From Pseudomonas cedrina subsp. cedrina (GTDB lineage Bacteria > Pseudomonadota > Gammaproteobacteria > Pseudomonadales > Pseudomonadaceae), in contig NZ_MNPW01000004.1 in the NCBI RefSeq assembly GCF_001983175.1, positions 434,001 to 498,000 of the forward strand: 64,000 nt of DNA, in the 5' to 3' direction. Numbering within the stretch: position 1 is the stretch's first letter; every line of letters begins with the position of its first letter. This document shows, piece by piece, positions 1 through 10,201 of this stretch. A program made the position numbers and the translations under genes. The notes beneath the pieces are model-generated. The model saw only the letters and a program-made list of their open reading frames with translations, was not told the DNA's origin and did not search any database.

Positions 1-3000
1 TCAAGTTTGGCGCGCGCCGTATCCTCGATAGTGGCGAAGGGTTGCGGGACATTGCGCGCCAGGTACTTGATCCAGAATGGCTCCTTGCGCACTGAACTCT
101 CCACTTCGTTGGAGGCTTTCACTTGCTCCATAGTGCCTCGGATATCCGCCAAGTCCTGCTCGGTCAGCGCGCTACCCGGGCTGTACAGGCGATTTTCCTC
201 GAGTATCGGCAGGTTGAAGTCCTCAGCGAAGTGCAGGCGCAGGTACAGCTTGACCTCTGCGTCATCGGGCCTGCTGCCGGCGAAGCGCAGCCTGCGCAAA
301 TGGTCTTCGGCCAATTGGTCGAGCTTGCGCAAGTAGAACAGTCCGTGGGCCAGGGCGAGCAACTCGCGGTCGGCCTGATGGGTGCTCGGTTGGGCCATGG
401 CCTGGTATTGCCTGTGGCGCAATTCCATATCGATAAATACCAGGATTGCACCATCACCGCAGGTGCCGGAGACATAGGTGTTGAGGAAGATATCTTCGCG
501 AAGCTCATGGGATTCGGCCATGCCCTGGAGCAGGCGCCACACGCGGGCGACAAAGGCCTGGGTGTTGTGCTGGTAATCGTAGGCCTTCACCAAGTCCCGC
601 AATACCTGGAACGCATCGTTGGGGCTGGCGCCTTCATGGTTGCGCAGTTGCTCCCAGACGGTTCTACGTTGTGCATGGTCGACCGTGGGCACGCCCAGCA
701 ACCACTTGTCGACGTCGTCAGGGGACGCGGGCGTATGCAAGGTGCCAGGTAACAGGCCACCGAGCGACACGCGGGTTCGCAGGTTGTATTCCGTCAACCG
801 GTTCAGGCTGGCGGCGTTCAAGGGATTTTCATGCAGTACGGTGCCACGGTTGGCCTGATGCATGTCGGGATCGGTGAACAGCGCTTCGGGCACATGGGTG
901 ATCTCGTTGTCCTGTAGCAACAGGCTGTGCAAGTGCGTCATGCGCTCGGCACCGCTGGGCCATTGGCTGATGCCGGTTCGTTGCAGTTCCAGGTTGCGTA
1001 GCGCGTGCATGCCCGAGACGTCCGGCGTCAATCCCAGGGGATTGCCGTCCAGGTTCAGCACTTCCAGGTGCGTCAGCCCGTTGAGGCGCCGCCGTGAGTC
1101 TTCGGTGAGGACGATCAGGTTGTCGCTCAGTTCCAGGTGTTCCAGTTGGGTCATGGCGGTGATGCTGTCAGGCAGGTGAGTGAGCATGCAGTCCAGGGTC
1201 AGTGCCTTGAGATGGGAGAATTTACCGAGGAAGGCGTCTGCGTTGGCCGGAAAGCCGTTGCCGGAAATTTTCAAATACTCAATGTGTTCGAAGCCACGGG
1301 CGTTCAGGATGAAGTCTGCGTCCGGCCAGGGGTTGCCGTTGAATTGCAACTCCAGGCTGTGGGCATCGAACAAGCCGTTGGCAATGACCCGACGTGTCTC
1401 CCGGCGCCAGGCGCGCAGGATGTTCTGCGCGGCCAAGCGTCGGTGTCCGAGGTACAGGCCCTCAGGGTCGTTGGCGTGCTCGGCGGTTGCCCAGCGTTCC
1501 AGGCCGAATTCAAGCGCCTGGTATTGCGCCTTGCGCCGCTCCAGTTCCAGCAGCGCCGCCGGTTCGCTCATGCCCAGGGAATCGATGAATTGCTGGGCGG
1601 TGAAGCGGTCCATTTGTGGGAACAGTTCGCGCGCCTTGCTCACCAGGTCTATCGCCTGGCCGCCGCCGAACGGCCACAGATTGCGCAGGCTGAAGGGGTA
1701 GGCGACAAATGAACTGTGAACCTGCATCGGCGGTTGCAGCCAATAAGGGATGTGCGGCAAGCCGAGCAGGCTTTTGATCGCGATACGCTGATTCAGCGCC
1801 CAATCGGCAATTGACTCACGCAGGGCTGTCACGTCTGCGCTGTCGTCCAGGCCCAGGGCTTTACGTTGAGGGTCACTCAATACGCGCCAGAGGGCGGTGA
1901 GCAGGTCAGTGGCGGGGGCGCCCAGGTCACTGATCAGCAGGCCTTCGGCGTCGTAGGCGCGGTACCGCCCGTCCACTCGCGCAAGCCGCTTGCGCTCGCT
2001 GCCCGCCAGCACCCCGGCGCTTTCCAGCAGTGGCCCGGCGGCGCTGCCCTGGTGAATGTCCAGGCGCACCTCGGCTGGCCAGGCGGCAAGATGCTTGAGT
2101 GCATGCAGCATGATTTTTTCGCTGTCGGGGTTGTACAGGGTCGTCAGGTACAGGCCTTCGAAGGCGCGGTTCAGGCGCGTGTCATTGGCGGTCAGCCGTG
2201 CCTGTTCCTTGAGGCGTAGCGGTACGCGGTCCTTGTCCTGCAACTCCTTGAGTTCGGCGGGGCTGGCGTGGTCGAGCAGGGCCTGGATCGCACTGGCGGG
2301 CAACTGCGGATGGTGCTGGCGTAAGCGGTTGTGCAGGTCGTTAGCGCTGCGTTCGCTCTGGGTGTAGAGCATGTCGAACAATTGGGTGCGCTCGTGGTCG
2401 GCGTGTTCGGCGATTTTTTGCGCCAGCTTGAACAGGCGCTCGGCCTGGCCTTCGGGCAGTTCGCCGAGCAGGGCTTGGGTCAGTGCATCGTCGCGCACCA
2501 GAGAGAGCAGCGGTTCGAGGCTGCGGCTTTGCGCTTGCGACAGCCGCACCTTGTGCACCGCGTCGGCATTGGCCGACGGGTAATGCGACACCGTGCGGCC
2601 GCTGTCGTCGTGGATTTGCAGCACATGGCTTCGCGGCCATTGCGGCAGGGCGCACGCCAGCAGCAATTGCAGCGATGGCCGTGCCGTGCGGCCGGCCGAG
2701 TAGGTGCTCATGGCCTGGATAAAGTGCAGGATCTGCCGCTCGATCGCAAAGCGCTTGCTGCTGTCTTTGAGCAGCGGGGGCGGCGCCAGGTTGGCGCAAT
2801 GCACTTCCCGCAAGGCGCGGGCCGGAGTGTCGGTGAGCTTGAGGATGCGCTCGGCTGTTGTCTGGTCGACGTTGAAGTCGGCGCTGCCCAGGCGCGAGAA
2901 CAGGTGGTGATCGTCCCAGGCCAACGGGTTTTCGCTCTCCAGGCGCCAGGCGCCGTGGCGGTTGTGGGTCAGGCGCGGGGTGTCGACGCCGACCTTCTGC

Positions 3001-6000
3001 GGGTGTTTGAGGCGCCACTTGCCCACCTCCGGGTCGTGAACCGCCGGGTAAAAGGCGCCGTATAACGGTAGCAACAGGCTGCCTTGCCATTCGTACAGAC
3101 CTTCGGGGTTGGCGTGCAGATCGCCGGGCAGCAGCGGGTTCTGCTGGTATTGCCCCAGCGATTCATCGAGCAGGCGCACCAACCCGGCTGGGCTGCGGCG
3201 TTCGCTCATCACGTCGCCAAGGGTCGTGCGCAGACCTTGCGCGTCCGTGGCGCTGGTCATGCCCAGCAGGGTGCGTTCATGGGGTTGCAGCACCGAAGCG
3301 ATGGCCAGGTAGAAACTGTCCACCGGCGGCGCCACCGGAATCGGCCCGGCGTTGCGCATGTCGTAGGCTTCGTAGCGACCGTCGCCGTAGTGCAGCAGTT
3401 CGACGGTGGTGTCGTCGGGGCCGCTGCTCTGGTAGCGATTGCTTGGCGGCCCGTCCGCCATTTCGGTGACCACGACGTGGCGATCCAGGCGCTCGAGCAG
3501 CAGGCTGCGGGTAAATTCCCGCGCCCACAGGTCGGTGTCGTGGTTGAACGCACGGGCATGGTACAGGCCGTCGATCACTGCATCGATGCGCAGTGCCGTG
3601 CGATGTTGTTCGAAGTATTCGCGCACCGAGCGGGGCAGTTGCGCCTGCTTGAGGTAAGTCGCTTGCTGCGACTCGCTCAGCGGCTTCTGCTCCAGTAACC
3701 GTTTAAGGTTGGCGTGGGTCAAAGGCGCGAATTCGGCGTGCAGTTTGCTCAGCAATGGCGTGACTTCGACGCTGTCGAACGCCGCCTTGAGCGGCACGAA
3801 TACGCGCGCCGGCTCATCCGCTGGCACCTGATGCCGCCCATAGCCGGCGTAACGCGTCAGGGCCGTGAACAGCCGGATACGCTCGCGGTTGGCCAACGCG
3901 CTGATTTGCACACGCAGGCGCGAGATACGCTGGGATTCGGTGAGCTGCGGGCTGCCTTCTCTGCCGAGGGTCGAGGTGGGCGGTTGCTGGCGCAGGATCA
4001 ATTCGAACAGCGATTCCTGTGTGGCTACGCTTGTGTCCGGTGCGTCCAGGGCGATGTAGCTGCCGTCGGCCTTGCGCTTGAGGTTGATCGGTTGTTGGGC
4101 GCTGTCGTGCGCGGCATGGCTTTGCAGCAGGTTGGCGCTGGTGTCATACACGTGGATGACCGCCTTGGCCGGCCATGTAGGGAGCTGGGTCAACAGGCTC
4201 AATACGGCGCTGTCGGCATGGGCAGGCAGCGCGCCGCCGCGATGGAAACCACGGCCCAGTTGCTCGATCATTCGGTCGACCTGCACGCGCCAGCTCGCTT
4301 CGATCAGGTTGACTGGCGGTGGCTCGCCCGCCCAGATGCGCTCAAGGGTATTGCGCGACACGCTGGTGCTGCGCAACAGGCTGTGCAGATGCGTGTCGGG
4401 CACAGGGGCGTCACCCTCGGGCAATAGCTGCGAGAGCAACTGGGCGTCGGACAGTTGGCCGGTACCATGCAGGTCCAACACCCATGCCTGGTGTTTGGGT
4501 TCGAACACAATCGGTGCCGCGAAGCCGTTGCCATCTTTGGTCTTGAGCACAAAGCCCATGGTCTTGGGGTCGGGGCGCACGCTGGCGACAATCTGTTGCC
4601 CGCCTTGCTGGATACGTGCGTAGTGTTCTGCGTTGACCAGGTACAGGCCCTGGGCATTGGGCATGCGGCCATCGAGCAGGCGCTGGTCGGCAATGGCATA
4701 GGGGTGGATATCGGGCTTCCAGAGCTTCTCGGTGCCGTCGGCATGCAGCACTTTGCGCGGGTCGCCCAGGCGCTGCATCAGGCTCTCGATACGTCGGCGG
4801 TGCACGCGCCCGGCGGTGGAGATCAGCAGGCCATTGATCGCAAGGTCCGCGACATCGGCCATGGCGGCGGCGAAATCACTGGCCTGGCCCTTGGCCGCTT
4901 CGCTGGCGCCGATGATCAGGCTGTACGCAAGGTTGCCGAACACCACCGCCTGCATCACTCGGTTCAAGCCGCTGACGCCACCGGGCATTGGCGTCATCAG
5001 CAGTTCCATGATCTCGTTGGCGATCGACGCGGTACCGTCGATCACGCCTTGCAGGTCGCGCTCCGAGCGCTGGGTGGCGAGCATGCCCAGGTTGGCCTGG
5101 TATTGCTGGATATGGCGATAACCGAGCGCTTGCACCAGGGTTGGCGTGCGGGCGGGCTTCGGGTCTTTGACAAAGTGCAGGTGATCCAGGGTTTTTGCGG
5201 GGAACAGCGCATGGAAGGCGTCGTAGAGGTAACCCGCCACCAGGCTCAGGCCTTGCGGGCGAGGTTCCTGGTGCAGCAGGCGCTTGAACTGGTTGATTTC
5301 GGTGACCGGCAATTGCCGCGAAAACCAGCCCAGGTCGCCATCGCGATAACTGGCCTTGAGGTCGGCAACGAAGTGCGCACCGGCTGTTTTGGCGTCGTGG
5401 TGATAACGCAAGGCGCCAGTAGGACGAAATGGGAAATACGACACCACGCCCAGGCTGCCCACCTCGATCAGCAACAGCGGCACCGCGACCCGGTTGCCCG
5501 AGGGCGTGAACGGCACGGCGGGCAGGATCGTCAAGTCCAGGTCCATGCTCAGGGTGTCGAACGCCAAGGCGGTGCCGCTGCCGTCGATGGCGCCCACCAG
5601 GGATTCGTATAGGTGTTGGTCCACGCCTGTGTTGGCGCGGTTGCGATACGCCCCCAATGCTTCGAATAACAGGTGCTGGCGTGCGCTGGTTTCAATCAGG
5701 CCGGCCATTTTGCCGCCGACGCCCAAAGCCTCGGTCAACGTCGTGTGCAGTTGGCCGCCGAGGTCGAGTTCGCGGCTGATGGCGATGAATTGGCTGACGC
5801 TCAGCTGTTTTTCATCCACGCCGGTGAGGTAGGACGCATCCACAAAGCTGTGTCCCGAGGCCTGGGGAGTGCCGGTATCGAAATCGAAATTCAGGCACGC
5901 GGCGTCCCACAGCGAGAGCCTGGATACGTGGGTGCGATAGTGCCATTCGTCGACGGCGCGGCGAAAGCGCGGTGCGCGCGCCAACTCGTTACCGGCGCTG

Positions 6001-6338
6001 CCGCGGGGCTCCCAGGGCAACGGTGCCTCGAGTTTTTCCAGGTAGCGGGTGTTGAGGAAGACCGCCTGGGGGTCGAGGCCGCCGAGCTTGTTGCGCAATT
6101 GAGCCAGGCCACGGGTCGTGAACCCTTCAACCAGGGCGGTGTTTTCGGCTTGCACCGCGTGGTGTGCGGCGAGGGCCTCGCGTTGCAGCCGCACATACTC
6201 GTGCTGTTGCGCGAGCGTCAGGGTACTGAGGTTCTGCGTGAGGTTCTGGCGCAGCATTTCCAGGGCCTGTTGCCGGCCCCAGGATTCGCTGGACTGCAAG
6301 TGGCCGGTCAGGCCGTTGACGGGAGATGGGTCGGGCAT
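1..6338 (-). CDS. NEL-type E3 ubiquitin ligase / dermonecrotic-toxin-like LRR protein, 3' end cut by window edge
   Basis: The minus-strand frame is open from the ATG at 6338 to the window edge, giving at least 2112 residues; the stop lies outside. The long N-terminal part resembles the DUF6543 (dermonecrotic toxin-like) region of large Pseudomonas proteins. Leucine-rich repeats run from about residue 1674 to 1815, with motifs such as HLEVLNLDGNPL. The C-terminus reads as a NEL (novel E3 ligase) domain: the catalytic-cysteine motif GTCGDGAILVF places Cys at about 1960 (bases 459-461), followed by the helical region ending near REPFWIKYL-type sequence (here RKEPFWIKYLARN). NEL domains of IpaH/SspH effectors transfer ubiquitin to eukaryotic proteins. 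No signal peptide is evident, and no secretion genes are nearby, so the delivery route is unknown. The NEL and LRR assignment is firm; activity and host target are inferred. Confidence 0.85.
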   Translation of the reverse strand, partial: MPDPSPVNGLTGHLQSSESWGRQQALEMLRQNLTQNLSTLTLAQQHEYVRLQREALAAHHAVQAENTALVEGFTTRGLAQLRNKLGGLDPQAVFLNTRYLEKLEAPLPWEPRGSAGNELARAPRFRRAVDEWHYRTHVSRLSLWDAACLNFDFDTGTPQASGHSFVDASYLTGVDEKQLSVSQFIAISRELDLGGQLHTTLTEALGVGGKMAGLIETSARQHLLFEALGAYRNRANTGVDQHLYESLVGAIDGSGTALAFDTLSMDLDLTILPAVPFTPSGNRVAVPLLLIEVGSLGVVSYFPFRPTGALRYHHDAKTAGAHFVADLKASYRDGDLGWFSRQLPVTEINQFKRLLHQEPRPQGLSLVAGYLYDAFHALFPAKTLDHLHFVKDPKPARTPTLVQALGYRHIQQYQANLGMLATQRSERDLQGVIDGTASIANEIMELLMTPMPGGVSGLNRVMQAVVFGNLAYSLIIGASEAAKGQASDFAAAMADVADLAINGLLISTAGRVHRRRIESLMQRLGDPRKVLHADGTEKLWKPDIHPYAIADQRLLDGRMPNAQGLYLVNAEHYARIQQGGQQIVASVRPDPKTMGFVLKTKDGNGFAAPIVFEPKHQAWVLDLHGTGQLSDAQLLSQLLPEGDAPVPDTHLHSLLRSTSVSRNTLERIWAGEPPPVNLIEASWRVQVDRMIEQLGRGFHRGGALPAHADSAVLSLLTQLPTWPAKAVIHVYDTSANLLQSHAAHDSAQQPINLKRKADGSYIALDAPDTSVATQESLFELILRQQPPTSTLGREGSPQLTESQRISRLRVQISALANRERIRLFTALTRYAGYGRHQVPADEPARVFVPLKAAFDSVEVTPLLSKLHAEFAPLTHANLKRLLEQKPLSESQQATYLKQAQLPRSVREYFEQHRTALRIDAVIDGLYHARAFNHDTDLWAREFTRSLLLERLDRHVVVTEMADGPPSNRYQSSGPDDTTVELLHYGDGRYEAYDMRNAGPIPVAPPVDSFYLAIASVLQPHERTLLGMTSATDAQGLRTTLGDVMSERRSPAGLVRLLDESLGQYQQNPLLPGDLHANPEGLYEWQGSLLLPLYGAFYPAVHDPEVGKWRLKHPQKVGVDTPRLTHNRHGAWRLESENPLAWDDHHLFSRLGSADFNVDQTTAERILKLTDTPARALREVHCANLAPPPLLKDSSKRFAIERQILHFIQAMSTYSAGRTARPSLQLLLACALPQWPRSHVLQIHDDSGRTVSHYPSANADAVHKVRLSQAQSRSLEPLLSLVRDDALTQALLGELPEGQAERLFKLAQKIAEHADHERTQLFDMLYTQSERSANDLHNRLRQHHPQLPASAIQALLDHASPAELKELQDKDRVPLRLKEQARLTANDTRLNRAFEGLYLTTLYNPDSEKIMLHALKHLAAWPAEVRLDIHQGSAAGPLLESAGVLAGSERKRLARVDGRYRAYDAEGLLISDLGAPATDLLTALWRVLSDPQRKALGLDDSADVTALRESIADWALNQRIAIKSLLGLPHIPYWLQPPMQVHSSFVAYPFSLRNLWPFGGGQAIDLVSKARELFPQMDRFTAQQFIDSLGMSEPAALLELERRKAQYQALEFGLERWATAEHANDPEGLYLGHRRLAAQNILRAWRRETRRVIANGLFDAHSLELQFNGNPWPDADFILNARGFEHIEYLKISGNGFPANADAFLGKFSHLKALTLDCMLTHLPDSITAMTQLEHLELSDNLIVLTEDSRRRLNGLTHLEVLNLDGNPLGLTPDVSGMHALRNLELQRTGISQWPSGAERMTHLHSLLLQDNEITHVPEALFTDPDMHQANRGTVLHENPLNAASLNRLTEYNLRTRVSLGGLLPGTLHTPASPDDVDKWLLGVPTVDHAQRRTVWEQLRNHEGASPNDAFQVLRDLVKAYDYQHNTQAFVARVWRLLQGMAESHELREDIFLNTYVSGTCGDGAILVFIDMELRHRQYQAMAQPSTHQADRELLALAHGLFYLRKLDQLAEDHLRRLRFAGSRPDDAEVKLYLRLHFAEDFNLPILEENRLYSPGSALTEQDLADIRGTMEQVKASNEVESSVRKEPFWIKYLARNVPQPFATIEDTARAKL

Positions 6339-6407
6339 GTGCCGCTTCCTTTCACTGGAAAATGTGGAAGGAAATGGAAGCACCTGCCCGTGTGCGTCGG
6401 GCGCTAG

Positions 6408-7523
6408 CTATGTAGCGCGGGGCAGGCTCAGGCGTTTATTGAACTCCAGCCAGGCGCCCAGCGCAGCCATCAGCATCACCCCCACCCAAGCGGTGAGCAG
6501 TTGCATCGCCAGCGCATCGCCGGCCATGGCATTGAGCATGTCGGCCAGCGGCGCAAGCAGCACGCCCAGGCAGAAGATTTCCAGGGAATAACGCCCCATG
6601 CGGCACACCTGCGCGGCCAGCGGGTTGTGCGTCCAGGCGTCGCCGGGCAACAGCTTGGCGGTGACATAGGCCAGGGCGAGGAAGTGCAGCAGGCGCACGG
6701 GCGACAGGTCGGTCTTGCTGATCGGGTAGATCAGGTCGCTTATCAGGCTTGGCATCACTGCGTCATGCAGGTGCGGCCAGCGCCACGACAGGGTGATGAT
6801 GCCGGTCACCAGCACGTACATCACCGCAGCCATGAACAGCGGCTGGCGCGGCAAGTGCCGGGTGTCGAGCGGCCTCGGTTGCCCGCTGCGAATGGCCGCC
6901 GCGCCGCCCAGCACAAACAGCAATTGCCAGGTCACCGGGTTGAAATACCACACGCCATCTTCGATCGCCCGAAGGTTCCAGCCCATCCAGGGCGCCAGCA
7001 GGTACACCGCCAATGACACCGCCACCACCGCCCAGGGTTTACGCAGCATCAACGGCAACACCAGCGTCAGGCTGGCCAGCAACACGATGTACAGCGGCAA
7101 CGGGTCCATCAGGTTGGGCTTGAAGCGCAGCAGCAGTTCATCGAGCAGGGCTTGCTGCGGATGCGTGATGAAATGGGTCATGCCCATCTCTTGCACCAGG
7201 TCGCGGGTTTCTACATGGCTGTTGGCGAAAAACACGATGCCCATCAGCATCGCCAGCAAAAAGATGTGCACCACGTAGAGCACCCAGGTGCGCCGCAGGA
7301 TTTTCAGGCAGGCCATCCAGTAGCCCTCGCGTTGCAGCACTTTGCCGTAGGCCATCACCGAGGCAAAACCGGCAAGGAACACAAACACCTCCGCCGCATC
7401 GCTGAAACCGAGGTTGCGCAAGGTGATCTGGCCGAGGGGGTTGTGGGGCACGTGATCCCAGAAAATGAAGATCAACGCCAGGCCCCGAAAAAAATCGATG
7501 CGCGGGTCGCGTCCGTTCAGCAT
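6408..7523 (-). CDS. OpgC-domain integral membrane protein
   Basis: This 371-residue multi-spanning membrane protein opens with RDPRIDFFRGLALIFIF and has about ten hydrophobic segments, typical of the OpgC / acyltransferase-3-like family. Characterised OpgC adds succinyl groups to osmoregulated periplasmic glucans at the inner membrane. The family match comes from the N-terminal R-x-D-x-x-R-G motif, the HVPHNP segment and the length (OpgC is about 385 residues). No opgG/opgH genes are beside it, so its acceptor is not shown by context. It ends about 70 bases before the start of the large NEL-protein gene on the same strand and could be co-transcribed with it. Confidence 0.8.
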   Translation of the reverse strand: MLNGRDPRIDFFRGLALIFIFWDHVPHNPLGQITLRNLGFSDAAEVFVFLAGFASVMAYGKVLQREGYWMACLKILRRTWVLYVVHIFLLAMLMGIVFFANSHVETRDLVQEMGMTHFITHPQQALLDELLLRFKPNLMDPLPLYIVLLASLTLVLPLMLRKPWAVVAVSLAVYLLAPWMGWNLRAIEDGVWYFNPVTWQLLFVLGGAAAIRSGQPRPLDTRHLPRQPLFMAAVMYVLVTGIITLSWRWPHLHDAVMPSLISDLIYPISKTDLSPVRLLHFLALAYVTAKLLPGDAWTHNPLAAQVCRMGRYSLEIFCLGVLLAPLADMLNAMAGDALAMQLLTAWVGVMLMAALGAWLEFNKRLSLPRAT

Positions 7524-7659
7524 GGCAGCGGGCTCTTGAACAAAAGGTTTATTGATGACAACGGGGCGTGGCTGATTTAAACGCCACGCTTGGGCGGGCG
7601 CAGGTTGGCGGTATTTTTAAACAATTGCAAAAGGCTGGGTATTTCTGAATGTCTCGATT

Positions 7660-7680
7660 GCCTGCCCAAAGCGGGCAGGC
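7660..7680. repeat. 8-bp inverted repeat downstream of the GltB-like gene
   Basis: Arms GCCTGCCC and GGGCAGGC surround a 5-nt loop, just after the stop of the GltB-like gene on the minus strand. There is no clear T-tract on either side, so it is a hairpin that could stabilise mRNA rather than a certain terminator. Confidence 0.4.
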
Positions 7681-7695
7681 TGAGTAGGGCCTGGA

Positions 7696-9315
7696 TCAGG
7701 CCGCCACGACTTCCTGCGGCTCAAAACTATCCGCCCGCGCCATCTGCCACATGCGCGAATAAAACGCGCCGTTCACTTCCCCGGTCAGCAGCTCCCCAGG
7801 CTTTAAGAACACATGCAACTGCGAGAACAACTTGATCTCGCTCGCCGACATGCGCCGCACCAAATGCTTGGCCGACAGCTGTGACGGATGATCGAGACCG
7901 GCAGCGGCGAGCATTTCCGCCAATGCCTTGAGGGTGTTGCGGTGGAAATTGAACACGCGCTGGGCCTTGTCCGGCACTACCAAGGCGCGCTGGCGCAACG
8001 GGTCCTGGGTGGCGACGCCGGTCGGGCATTTGTTGGTGTGGCAGCTTTGCGACTGGATGCAGCCGATGGCAAACATGAAGCCGCGCGCCGAGTTGGCCCA
8101 GTCGGCGCCGATGGCCAGGACGCTGGCGATGTCGAACGCGCTGACGATCTTGCCGCTGGCGCCGAGCTTGATCTTGTCACGCAGGTTCAGGCCCACCAGG
8201 GTGTTGTGCACGAACAGCAGCCCTTCGCGCAGCGGCACGCCGATATGGTCGGTGAACTCCACCGGCGCGGCGCCGGTGCCGCCTTCCTTGCCGTCGACCA
8301 CGATAAAATCCGGGAGGATGCCGGTTTCGAGCATAGCCTTGGCGATGCCCATGAACTCCCACGGGTGGCCCAGGCAGAACTTGAAACCCACCGGTTTGCC
8401 GCCGGACAGTTCGCGCAGTTTGGCGATGAACTGCATCAGCTCGAGCGGGGTGGAAAACGCACTGTGGCGCGAGGGCGAGATGCAGTCTTCGCCCATCATG
8501 ATGCCGCGGGTGTCGGCGATTTCCCGGGTGACCTTGTGCTTGGGCAGGATCCCGCCATGCCCGGGTTTGGCCCCCTGGCTCATCTTGATTTCGATCATGC
8601 GCACCTGCGGGTCCCGCGCTTGCACGGCGAAGCGTTCCGGGTCGAAACGGCCGTCGCTGGTGCGGCAGCCGAAGTAGCCGCTGCCCAGTTCCCAGGTCAG
8701 GTCGCCGCCATGTTCACGGTGGTAGGGGCTGATGCTGCCTTCGCCGGTGTCATGGGCGAAATTGCCCAGCTTGGCGCCCTGGTTCAACGCGCGAATCGCG
8801 TTGGCGCTCAGCGAGCCGAAGCTCATCGCCGAGATATTGAACACCGACGCCGAATACGGCTGCGTGCACTGCGGCCCGCCGACGATCACGCGGAAGGCGC
8901 TCGGGTCGCTGAGCGGCGCGGGGCGCATGGAGTGGCCGATGAACTCGAAGCCGGACTGGTACACGTCGATCAGGGTGCCGAAGGGTTTGTCGGCGGTTTC
9001 ATTCTTGGCGCGCGAATAGACCAGCGAGCGCTGGGCCCGGGAGAAGGGCAGGGCGTCGCTGTCGGATTCGAGCAGGTATTGGCGGATTTCCGGGCGGATG
9101 GCTTCGACCAGGTAGCGGATATTGCCCAGGATCGGGTAGTTGCGGCGCACCGCATGAGGGCTTTGCAGCAGGTCGAAAATGCCGATCAGGCTCAGTACGC
9201 CGGTGATCAGGGTGAAGGGCCACAGCCATTCATGCCCGATGAAGGGAAGGCTGGCGAGGGTAAAGATGACGCACACAGCAAAGAAGGCGTAACGGCTCAG
9301 TAAAGACAGGCTCAT
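7696..9315 (-). CDS. FMN-binding glutamate synthase family protein (GltB-like, membrane-anchored)
   Basis: The 539-residue protein has two N-terminal hydrophobic segments (about residues 5-50) and then a complete glutamate-synthase-like FMN barrel. Visible family motifs are VDGKEGGTGAAP (FMN/substrate loop) and the Cys-rich CHTNKCPTGVATQDP segment that in glutamate synthase contributes to the 3Fe-4S cluster. It lacks the glutaminase and central domains of true GltB, so it is a stand-alone synthase-domain protein. Its physiological reaction is not established for this subfamily. The LuxR-type regulator lies immediately upstream on the same strand. Confidence 0.85.
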   Translation of the reverse strand: MSLSLLSRYAFFAVCVIFTLASLPFIGHEWLWPFTLITGVLSLIGIFDLLQSPHAVRRNYPILGNIRYLVEAIRPEIRQYLLESDSDALPFSRAQRSLVYSRAKNETADKPFGTLIDVYQSGFEFIGHSMRPAPLSDPSAFRVIVGGPQCTQPYSASVFNISAMSFGSLSANAIRALNQGAKLGNFAHDTGEGSISPYHREHGGDLTWELGSGYFGCRTSDGRFDPERFAVQARDPQVRMIEIKMSQGAKPGHGGILPKHKVTREIADTRGIMMGEDCISPSRHSAFSTPLELMQFIAKLRELSGGKPVGFKFCLGHPWEFMGIAKAMLETGILPDFIVVDGKEGGTGAAPVEFTDHIGVPLREGLLFVHNTLVGLNLRDKIKLGASGKIVSAFDIASVLAIGADWANSARGFMFAIGCIQSQSCHTNKCPTGVATQDPLRQRALVVPDKAQRVFNFHRNTLKALAEMLAAAGLDHPSQLSAKHLVRRMSASEIKLFSQLHVFLKPGELLTGEVNGAFYSRMWQMARADSFEPQEVVAA

Positions 9316-9343
9316 ACGGGGTTCCTGGGTTCGGACTCATCGG

Positions 9344-10108
9344 CTAGGCGTTTTGCGCCTGTAGAAAGATCGAGAACAGCTCTGACTGGGATTTGATCCC
9401 CAGCTTGCTGTACATGTGTTTCTTATGGACTTTCACGGTTTCAACGGAGATTTCCAGCTTGCGCGCGATTTCCTTGCTGGAGCAGCCGCTGAGCATCAAG
9501 CGCCCCACATCCAGCTCGCGCGCTGTGAGCTGCGCGCCCCAGCCATCATTCTGGATCGGCGGCTGCGGGGCGCTGACCTGGTTCAATTCATAGGGCAGGC
9601 GCTGGCGCAACAGGCCCAGCACCCAGGGCTGGATCAGCGACAGCAGGGCGATTTGCGCCGGGTCGAAACGCTGCCTGGAGCCCAGGGACAGGCACAGGGT
9701 ACGCCCATCCGGCAGGTGGCAATTGAACTGGATTTCATCGGCCACCACGTTCAGGCGGAAATAACGCTGGTAGTACTCGGTGAGTTCGAAGTGCTCCGGC
9801 GCCACCTCGGCCAGGCGAAACAGCCCGGTGCGCGTGTGTTCGCGGCTGGCGATATAGAAGGGGTCAAGCAGGTACAGGCCGTTCAGATAGTCCTGGAACA
9901 GGTGGTCGGGCGCGCCGTCGGCGCCTGGGCATTCTGCGAATACCAGCGGGCGATGTTGGCTTGCGAACAGCAACACCACCCAACTGTCGAACGGCACGTA
10001 CTGGTCCAGCAAGCGCACAAGCTGGGTCCAGAAATTGGGCTGGTCCAGGGCGTCTATCATTTGCCCCACCGAACGGTGCCAGGCGATGTCCTGCAGCGAC
10101 ATGGTCAT
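9344..10108 (-). CDS. LuxR-family transcriptional regulator
   Basis: The 254-residue protein ends in a LuxR/NarL helix-turn-helix (about residues 190-250), with LTARELDVGRLMLSG and the recognition helix KLEISVETVKVHKKHM. The N-terminal 180 residues show no receiver aspartate and do not clearly match the acyl-homoserine-lactone domain, so the ligand is unknown. The start at 10108 has an AGGGG Shine-Dalgarno sequence about 7 nt upstream. It lies 28 bases upstream of the GltB-like gene and diverges from the amidase gene at 10202, so either side could be a target. Confidence 0.85.
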   Translation of the reverse strand: MTMSLQDIAWHRSVGQMIDALDQPNFWTQLVRLLDQYVPFDSWVVLLFASQHRPLVFAECPGADGAPDHLFQDYLNGLYLLDPFYIASREHTRTGLFRLAEVAPEHFELTEYYQRYFRLNVVADEIQFNCHLPDGRTLCLSLGSRQRFDPAQIALLSLIQPWVLGLLRQRLPYELNQVSAPQPPIQNDGWGAQLTARELDVGRLMLSGCSSKEIARKLEISVETVKVHKKHMYSKLGIKSQSELFSIFLQAQNA

Positions 10109-10201
10109 TGATCTACCCCTATCGGGTTACCCCCGCCGCGTGATTCCCTGGCCGGTTGCGCCTGCGCATACTGCGGCACGTACACAGAACAAGGAATACC
10201 C

